From JANNAV01 sp031384695 (GTDB taxonomy: Bacteria > Pseudomonadota > Alphaproteobacteria > Rhodobacterales > Rhodobacteraceae), in the NCBI GenBank assembly GCA_031384695.1, contig JANNAV010000220.1:1-18324 (forward strand): a DNA stretch of 18,324 nt, given 5' to 3'. Below the pieces are notes generated by a model that did not search any database, had not been told where the DNA came from, and worked only from the letters and a program-made list of their open reading frames with translations. The stretch's first letter is position 1. The number at the start of each line of letters is the position of its first letter. Below, one piece after another: positions 13,806 to 18,324 of the stretch. The position numbers were made by a program, and so were the translations under genes.

Positions 13806-14975
13806 TCAACTTTTCTTTACATGCGCTTTCAGGAAAGCTTCCGATATCGAAAAACCAAGGCCCGGTCCATCGGGGATGGCGATCATGCCATCGGCGGCGG
13901 CAATCGTGCCTTCGATCAGGTTGTGGATCATCGGGTTGGCACCGCAGGAGTATTCGACGGTAAAGCTGGCGGGAGAGGCGGCGCAGAGGTGCAGGCCCGC
14001 GAAAAAGCACGGCGCGCCAGCCCAGAGGTGGGGGGCAAAGCGCAAATTGAAGCTGGACGCGAGGCTGGCGATGCGCAGGGCCTCGGTGATGCCGCCGCAA
14101 AAGGCGGGGTCGGGTTGGAAGATATCGACGCAAGCGCCCATCGCCAGATCGCGGAAGGCAAAGCGGGTGGCTTCGGATTCGCCGGCGGCAATCGGCATAG
14201 TGGCGGCGGCCCGCACCTCGGCCATACCGGGTTTGTCATCGGCAATCACCGGCTCCTCGAACCATGCCAGATCGCAATCGCGCACCAGATGGGCAAAGCG
14301 TTTGGCCTCGCCGACGGTATAGGTGCCATGCGCATCAACCGCGATTTCAATGCCGGGGCCAAGGGCAGCGCGGGCGGCGCGCACGCGGGCGGCGGAAACA
14401 TGCGCCGCACCGTCCATCGACCCCACGCGCATTTTCACCGCGCGAAAGCCGCCGATGTCGATATAGCTTTGCAACTGCGCGCCAATTTCGGCGGCATTGG
14501 CCCAGCCGCCCGAGGCATAGGCGGGCAGACGGTCGGCTTTGCGGCCCCCTAGAAGTTGCCAGACCGGATGGTTCAGGTGCTTGCCCAGAATATCCCAAAG
14601 TGCGATATCGATGGCGCTGATGGCGGCGACAGTCAGGCCGCGCCGGGCGATATGCGGCATCGCGTGGCCCGCGCGCGCCGCTTGCCCCGCGCGCACGCCG
14701 TTGTACAGCATCTCCCAGATGGGGGTGATATCGCCCGCGTTCAGACCGATCAGTTGGGGGGCGATTTCGTGGTTCAGCATATGCACCAGCGCGCCATACT
14801 GCCCGGCCGAGCCTGCGGCGTTCTTGCCCTCGCCCCAGCCGACTAGCCCATCTTCGGTTTCAATCCGCAGGATTGCGGCATCAAAGGTGGTCAGCGTGCC
14901 GAAATCGCTGCGATGCTGGCGGGCGGTTTCGATGGGAATGGACACCCACCATGCCTGAACGCTTTTGATGCGCAT
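13806..14975 (-). CDS. Mandelate racemase/enolase-superfamily enzyme (probable acid-sugar dehydratase)
   Basis: A 389-residue enolase-superfamily protein with an N-terminal capping domain (about 1-130) and a C-terminal barrel. The metal ligands Asp214 (AVDAHG), Glu240 (WFEEP) and Glu266 (AAGES) are spaced 26 and 26 residues, exactly as in mandelate racemase. The Asp289/His316 dyad (QPDP, APHLW) also matches the MR subgroup spacing. The first basic motif reads Lys181-Met-Arg183, not the MR-type KxK. Members of this subgroup mostly dehydrate sugar acids to 2-keto-3-deoxy acids, so dehydratase is the best guess; racemase or epimerase activity remains possible. The ATG at 14975 has AAAGGA 7 nt upstream and lies 21 nt after the epimerase-like gene. 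GntR follows after 4 nt. Confidence 0.88.
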   Translation of the reverse strand: MRIKSVQAWWVSIPIETARQHRSDFGTLTTFDAAILRIETEDGLVGWGEGKNAAGSAGQYGALVHMLNHEIAPQLIGLNAGDITPIWEMLYNGVRAGQAARAGHAMPHIARRGLTVAAISAIDIALWDILGKHLNHPVWQLLGGRKADRLPAYASGGWANAAEIGAQLQSYIDIGGFRAVKMRVGSMDGAAHVSAARVRAARAALGPGIEIAVDAHGTYTVGEAKRFAHLVRDCDLAWFEEPVIADDKPGMAEVRAAATMPIAAGESEATRFAFRDLAMGACVDIFQPDPAFCGGITEALRIASLASSFNLRFAPHLWAGAPCFFAGLHLCAASPASFTVEYSCGANPMIHNLIEGTIAAADGMIAIPDGPGLGFSISEAFLKAHVKKS

Positions 14976-14996
14976 CCGCGTGTCCTTTCTGATGCG

Positions 14997-15884
14997 CTAT
15001 CTGATCAGCGGCAAAAGGGTTTCTGCGGTGATGCGCATCTGGGCATCGTAGAATTTCTCGGTCAGCACCGACGAGCCGTGGTCTTGAATGAATTTCAACT
15101 GTTCGGGGGAAATATCCACCGGGTTGCGTTCCACCATATCGGGATAGATCGCGGCGGGGGTGCGATCAACCGGGGCCACAAATTCGTTGGTCAGCGCGCC
15201 ATCATAGCCGATTTCGCGCAGGGTGGCGATGATGGCCTTCCAGTCCAGATGGCCAAGACCGGCGGCAAAGCGGTTGTTATCGGCGACGTGGAAATCGAAC
15301 AACCGCTTGCCCGCGAGGCGGATGGCGTCGTGGATGTTCGATTCCTCCATGTTGAGGTGATAGGCATCAAGGCAGACGCCGCAATCGGGGTGGACGGCAT
15401 CGGCGAGGGCGAGGGCCTGCGCCGCGCGGTTGAAAAAGTAGGTCTCGAAGCGGTTCAGGGGTTCAATGGCCACCCTGACGCCCACCTTCTGGGCATGGGC
15501 AAAGCATTCTTTCGTGGCCTCGACCACCCATTTCCATTCCTCCTCCTCAGTCGCATCGGGCACCACCTTGCCCACCGTGGCCGGCACCAGCGTGATGATC
15601 TGACCTTCCAGTTCCGACACCATCGTCAGCACCGATTTCACATAATCGACCGAGCGGGCGCGCTGCCCTTCGTCTTTGGCGGCCAGATTGCGTTCGCCCA
15701 GCGTCAGGGTCACGGCGCCCCAGCAACGGATGCCGTGTTCCTTGAGCAAAGCGCGGGTTTCCTTGACCTTGTACTGCTGCGGCTCGCCGGAAATCTCGAT
15801 CGACTCGTAGCCATACTTCTTGATCCGCCGCAGCGTAACCTCAAGCGGTTCGGCGCGCATCCAGTTGTGGGTTGAAAGATGCAT
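14997..15884 (-). CDS. Sugar isomerase/epimerase, D-tagatose/D-psicose 3-epimerase-like
   Basis: A 295-residue TIM-barrel protein of the xylose-isomerase-like family (AP_endonuc_2). The D-tagatose 3-epimerase active site is nearly superimposable: Glu141 (AIEPLNRF), Asp173 and His176 (LDAYHLNMEE), His199 and Arg205 (FHVADNNR), and Glu234 (LTNEF). The spacings D-H 3, H-H 23, H-R 6 and H-E 35 equal those of the Pseudomonas enzyme. The likely role is C3 epimerisation or aldose-ketose isomerisation of a free sugar or related ketose. The ATG at 15884 is chosen because GGGGGA precedes it by 4 nt; a longer open frame to 15974 would translate through the operator at 15950-15966. First gene of the four-gene minus-strand operon. 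Confidence 0.88.
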   Translation of the reverse strand: MHLSTHNWMRAEPLEVTLRRIKKYGYESIEISGEPQQYKVKETRALLKEHGIRCWGAVTLTLGERNLAAKDEGQRARSVDYVKSVLTMVSELEGQIITLVPATVGKVVPDATEEEEWKWVVEATKECFAHAQKVGVRVAIEPLNRFETYFFNRAAQALALADAVHPDCGVCLDAYHLNMEESNIHDAIRLAGKRLFDFHVADNNRFAAGLGHLDWKAIIATLREIGYDGALTNEFVAPVDRTPAAIYPDMVERNPVDISPEQLKFIQDHGSSVLTEKFYDAQMRITAETLLPLIR

Positions 15885-15949
15885 GGTATCCCCCTGTTTT
15901 GCCTGTGACCAGCCCTCGGTGTAGGAGAGGTGGCTGTGTGAATTCTGTG

Positions 15950-15966
15950 ATCTGGTTGGACCAGAT
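15950..15966. promoter_or_regulatory. GntR-type operator upstream of epimerase/enolase/regulator operon
   Basis: ATCTGGTTGGACCAGAT: perfect 7-nt arms around a TGG centre, the longest palindrome of the five sites. It is 65 nt before the start at 15884. Because the GntR gene is in this operon, the site would give autoregulation. Confidence 0.7.
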
Positions 15967-16105
15967 TGTTCCATTTCACTGTTAGCGCAAAGTTATTGTT
16001 GACGCAAGATGCGACGGGGAAACGCCAGGTTACTTGGTAAAGCACGCATTTTTATACGATAATTCGCCGGAAACGTTCAGGGCGCGGGCTGTGCGTGAAA
16101 ATAAT

Positions 16106-16118
16106 TTGGTAATACCAG
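16106..16118. promoter_or_regulatory. GntR-type operator upstream of plus-strand epimerase pair
   Basis: TTGGTAATACCAG, the same 13-mer as at 6504-6516, also with ATT before it and TTGACG just after it. It ends 82 nt before the ATG at 16201. Confidence 0.65.
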
Positions 16119-16200
16119 CTTGACGAACCACCCGCACCTGTGAACCACTCGGCTAAACCATGGGCCTGAGGTGGGCCGGCAAGCTATCGGGGAGATGAAA

Positions 16201-17256
16201 ATGGCAGCGACGATGAAGGGGCCGGGGATTTTTCTGGCGCAGTTCGTGGGGGATCAGGCCCCCTACAACAGCCTTGCGGCGATTGCCGGATGGGCGGGCG
16301 ATCTGGGGTTTCGCGGCATTCAGATGCCCAGTTGGGACGGGCGGTTGTTCGATCTGAAGCAGGCGGCGACGTCGAAAGGCTATTGTGACGAGGTGAAGGG
16401 CGTTTGTGCGGCGGCGGGGGTGGAGATAACCGAGCTTTCGACGCATTTGCAGGGGCAGTTGGTGGCGGTGAACCCGGCTTATGACGCGCAGTTCGACGGG
16501 TTTGCGCCGGCCTCGGTGCATGGCAACCCGGCGGCGCGGCAGGCCTGGGCGGTGGATCAGATGCATCTGGCGGCGAAGGCGTCGGCCAATCTGGGGCTTC
16601 TGGCCTCGGTCAGCTTTACCGGGTCGCTGGCCTTCCCGTATCTTTATCCCTGGCCACAGCGCCCGGCGGGGCTGATTGACGAGGCTTTTGCCGAGTTGGG
16701 GCGGCGCTGGCGGCCGATTCTGGATGCGTATGAGGACGCAGGCGTTGATCTGGCCTATGAGATTCATCCCGGTGAGGACGTGTTCGACGGGGCGACGTTC
16801 GAGATGTTTCTGGATGCGGTGGGCGGGCACAAACGGTGCACGATCAACTATGACCCTTCGCATTTCCTGCTGCAACAGCTTGATTACCTTGCATTTATCG
16901 ATATCTATCACAGCCGGATCGCAGCCTTTCATGTGAAGGATGCCGAGTTCAACCCGACGGGGCGGCAGGGGGTTTACTCCGGCTATCAACCTTGGATGAA
17001 CCGGGCGGCGCGGTTTCGCAGCCTTGGCGACGGGCAGGTGGATTTTGTCGGCATCTTCTCGAAACTGGCGCAGTATGGCTATGACCGCTGGGCGGTGATG
17101 GAGTGGGAATGCTGCCTGAAACACCCCGAAGATGGCGCGGCAGAGGGGGCGCCGTTCATCAACAATCACATCATCCGGGTGACTGAACGGGCGTTTGATG
17201 ATTTCGCGGGCGGTGGCACCGACAAGGCGCTGTTGAAGCGGCTGATGGGGCTGTGA
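16201..17256 (+). CDS. Xylose-isomerase-like TIM-barrel sugar isomerase/epimerase
   Basis: A 351-residue AP_endonuc_2-type protein, longer than the two tagatose-epimerase-like proteins nearby. Probable metal and catalytic residues are Glu187 (AYEIHPGE), Asp218 and His221 (YDPSHF), His244 (AFHVKDAEF) and Glu301 (VMEWE). The spacing to the last Glu is larger than in tagatose 3-epimerase because of an insertion around YSGYQPWMNRAARFRSLGDG. This places it in a different subgroup of sugar-phosphate or inositol-type isomerases. The ATG at 16201 has GGGGAG at 16189-16194, 6 nt upstream; GTG 16171 and ATG 16195 are in frame but poorly placed. It is followed closely by the next epimerase gene. The specific substrate cannot be named from sequence. 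Confidence 0.85.
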   Translation: MAATMKGPGIFLAQFVGDQAPYNSLAAIAGWAGDLGFRGIQMPSWDGRLFDLKQAATSKGYCDEVKGVCAAAGVEITELSTHLQGQLVAVNPAYDAQFDGFAPASVHGNPAARQAWAVDQMHLAAKASANLGLLASVSFTGSLAFPYLYPWPQRPAGLIDEAFAELGRRWRPILDAYEDAGVDLAYEIHPGEDVFDGATFEMFLDAVGGHKRCTINYDPSHFLLQQLDYLAFIDIYHSRIAAFHVKDAEFNPTGRQGVYSGYQPWMNRAARFRSLGDGQVDFVGIFSKLAQYGYDRWAVMEWECCLKHPEDGAAEGAPFINNHIIRVTERAFDDFAGGGTDKALLKRLMGL

Positions 17257-17258
17257 GC

Positions 17259-18107
17259 ATGCGGATCGGCATGTGCATGTTTCTGTGGACCACCCATGTG
17301 ACGCAGGAACATGCGGCTTTGTTGGGTGATATCAAGGCGGTAGGCTTTGACGGCGTGGAAGTGCCGATCTTTGAGGGGGAGCCGGATCACTATGCCCGGC
17401 TGGGCGATCTGCTGGACGAGATCGGCCTTGCGCGCACTGCGGTGGCGGCGATGGGCGATGCGTCGATGAACCTGATCGGTGATACCGCGGCGCGGGCAGC
17501 GGGGGTGGCGCATATGCGCTATGTCATTGATTGTGCGAAGGCTTTGGGGGCGGATACGCTTTCGGGGCCGTTGCATTCGACGCTGGGGCTGTTCTCGGGC
17601 AGCGGGCCCACGGCGGAGGAGTTTGCCCGGTCGGTGGGGTCGCAGCGGTTGATCGGCGATCATGCGGGGCTGCGCGGGGTGACGATAGGGTTGGAGGCGC
17701 TGAACCGGTTTGAGTGCTATCTGGTGAACACCATGGCGGGGCTTTCGGCGCATGTCGATGCCATTGGCCACCCCAATATCCGGGCGATGTATGACACCTT
17801 TCACAGCAATATCGAGGAGGCCGATCCGATTGCGGCCTTCACCGATAACCTGCGCAACATCGTGCATGTGCATATCTCCGAGAACGACCGGGGGGTGCCG
17901 GGGCGGGGGAATATCCCTTGGGATCAGACGTTTAGGGCTATTCGTGGGTCTGGCTATGACGGCTGGCTGACGATTGAAGCCTTTGGGCGCGGCCTGCCTG
18001 CGCTGGCCGCCGCCACCAAGGTTTGGCGCGATTTTGCCGAAAGCCCCGAGGCGGTTTACCGCGAGGGGTATGCCCATATCCGCAACGGGTGGGAGGCTGC
18101 GGGTTAA
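17259..18107 (+). CDS. Sugar isomerase/epimerase, D-tagatose 3-epimerase-like (second copy type)
   Basis: A 282-residue TIM-barrel protein with the complete tagatose/psicose 3-epimerase site: Glu146 (LEALNRFE), Asp179 and His182 (YDTFHSNIEE), His205 and Arg211 (HVHISENDR), and Glu240 (LTIEAF). The spacings are those of the Pseudomonas enzyme. It is clearly related to, but diverged from, the product of 14997-15884, so a different substrate or step is likely. Two starts are possible. ATG 17259 is preferred because GGGG at 17247-17250 sits 8 nt upstream. GTG 17253 would overlap the preceding stop by 4 nt and give 284 residues. The stop at 18105-18107 abuts repeat copy 3. Confidence 0.87.
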   Translation: MRIGMCMFLWTTHVTQEHAALLGDIKAVGFDGVEVPIFEGEPDHYARLGDLLDEIGLARTAVAAMGDASMNLIGDTAARAAGVAHMRYVIDCAKALGADTLSGPLHSTLGLFSGSGPTAEEFARSVGSQRLIGDHAGLRGVTIGLEALNRFECYLVNTMAGLSAHVDAIGHPNIRAMYDTFHSNIEEADPIAAFTDNLRNIVHVHISENDRGVPGRGNIPWDQTFRAIRGSGYDGWLTIEAFGRGLPALAAATKVWRDFAESPEAVYREGYAHIRNGWEAAG

Positions 18108-18216
18108 AGCGGATTTCCTTCAATCTGATTCAGATTGAAGGAAATCCAGGACAAGATCAGCTTGGGAATGTTGCGTGTTGCGTACAATCGGGTGAAACCG
18201 ATTGTACGCAACATGC
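18108..18216 (+). repeat. Tandem-hairpin intergenic repeat, copy 3
   Basis: Starts at AGCGG immediately after the epimerase stop codon. Hairpin 1 arms are 18111-18128 (GGATTTCCTTCAATCTGA) and 18130-18147, a perfect 18-bp stem with a central T. A 25-nt linker contains aggacaag and ends gggaatgtt. Hairpin 2 arms are 18173-18191 and 18198-18216 (19 bp, one G-T pair) with loop GTGAAA. Orientation is the same as in copies 1 and 2. Confidence 0.9.
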
Positions 18217-18324
18217 TTGTCTTATGACTATTCCAGCCTCCCATGCGACAAAGGAGGCACCGTCCGGCACCTTGAACTTGCCGGACGGTGACGGTGGTTG
18301 GATCGTCACTGGCTTGGTCGTGAA
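18217..18324. other. Tail region with a 12-bp hairpin; no confident gene
   Basis: A perfect inverted repeat, CACCGTCCGGCA at 18258-18269 and its complement at 18279-18290 with a 9-nt loop, stands out. There is no T-run on either strand, so it is at best a weak terminator. The minus strand is open from the window edge in more than one frame into repeat copy 3, so the 3' end of a minus-strand gene could be present, but I do not recognise it. Confidence 0.35.

Larger units (their letters stand above)
15885..16200. promoter_or_regulatory. Divergent regulatory region between the two epimerase operons
   Basis: These 316 nt contain no gene. They hold two operators, at 15950-15966 (toward the minus-strand operon) and 16106-16118 (toward the plus-strand operon), mirroring the arrangement at 6279-6589. 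TTGACG follows the second operator at 16120-16125. The AT-richer middle includes a TTGTTGACG-type sequence near 15990-16000. No promoter pair is unambiguous. A lone TTGGTAA half-site lies near 16033-16039. Confidence 0.55.

Noticed and set aside
16024..16042. Sixth operator candidate around the TTGGTAA in the divergent region
   Set aside because: Only one half-site is present; no ACCA follows at the correct spacing.
16171..16200. GTG 16171 or ATG 16195 as start of the 351-residue isomerase
   Set aside because: The Shine-Dalgarno GGGGAG at 16189-16194 abuts ATG 16195 with no spacer but is ideally placed for ATG 16201.
1..18324. tRNA, rRNA, CRISPR array, transposase, integrase or phage genes
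   Set aside because: None was seen. The repeats number only three, are not evenly spaced with unique spacers, and no mobile-element protein motif appears on either strand.

Overview
The window looks like a high-GC alphaproteobacterial chromosome, most likely from Rhodobacterales. This is an inference from GC-rich codon use, frequent GTG/TTG starts, short Shine-Dalgarno sites and family composition; no rRNA or species marker is present. Coding density is very high. No tRNA, rRNA, CRISPR, transposase or phage gene was seen.

Layout. (1) 119-2336, plus strand: an arginine-deiminase/dimethylargininase-type amidine hydrolase, then a SxxK serine hydrolase of the beta-lactamase/NylB type. (2) 2316-2602: two copies of a roughly 110-nt tandem-hairpin repeat around a GntR-type operator. 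(3) 2631-3824: an M24 metallopeptidase. (4) 6278-3846, minus strand: a Tm-1-like ATP-binding protein (UPF0261), a phosphoenolpyruvate-hydrolase-like TIM-barrel protein and a metal-binding cupin. (5) 6590-12159, plus strand: a complete CUT1-type ABC importer (binding protein, two permeases, a 62-residue two-helix membrane protein, two different MalK-type ATPases). (6) 15884-12135, minus strand: a tagatose-3-epimerase-like enzyme, a mandelate-racemase/enolase-superfamily enzyme, a GntR/FCD repressor-type regulator and a D-2-hydroxyacid dehydrogenase. (7) 16201-18107, plus strand: two more xylose-isomerase-like TIM-barrel enzymes. (8) 18108-18216: a third copy of the repeat, then a short tail without a confident gene.

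How it fits together. Five upstream regions carry the same palindrome, YTGGTNNNACCAG. It lies before the Tm-1 operon, the ABC operon, the minus-strand epimerase/regulator operon, the plus-strand epimerase pair, and (displaced by a repeat copy) the M24 gene. This is the kind of site bound by FadR-type GntR proteins, and one GntR/FCD gene sits inside the cluster. I therefore infer a single regulon of about 15.5 kb for uptake and catabolism of a sugar, polyol or sugar acid. The unusual point is that the cluster has isomerases, a dehydratase-type enolase and a dehydrogenase, but no recognisable sugar kinase or aldolase. The Tm-1-like ATP-binding protein and its TIM-barrel partner, whose biochemical roles are not settled, are candidates for those missing steps.

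The repeat is the second main item. Its three copies keep two stems intact through paired base changes. One copy supplies the stop codon of the serine hydrolase, and another appears to have landed between an operator and its gene.
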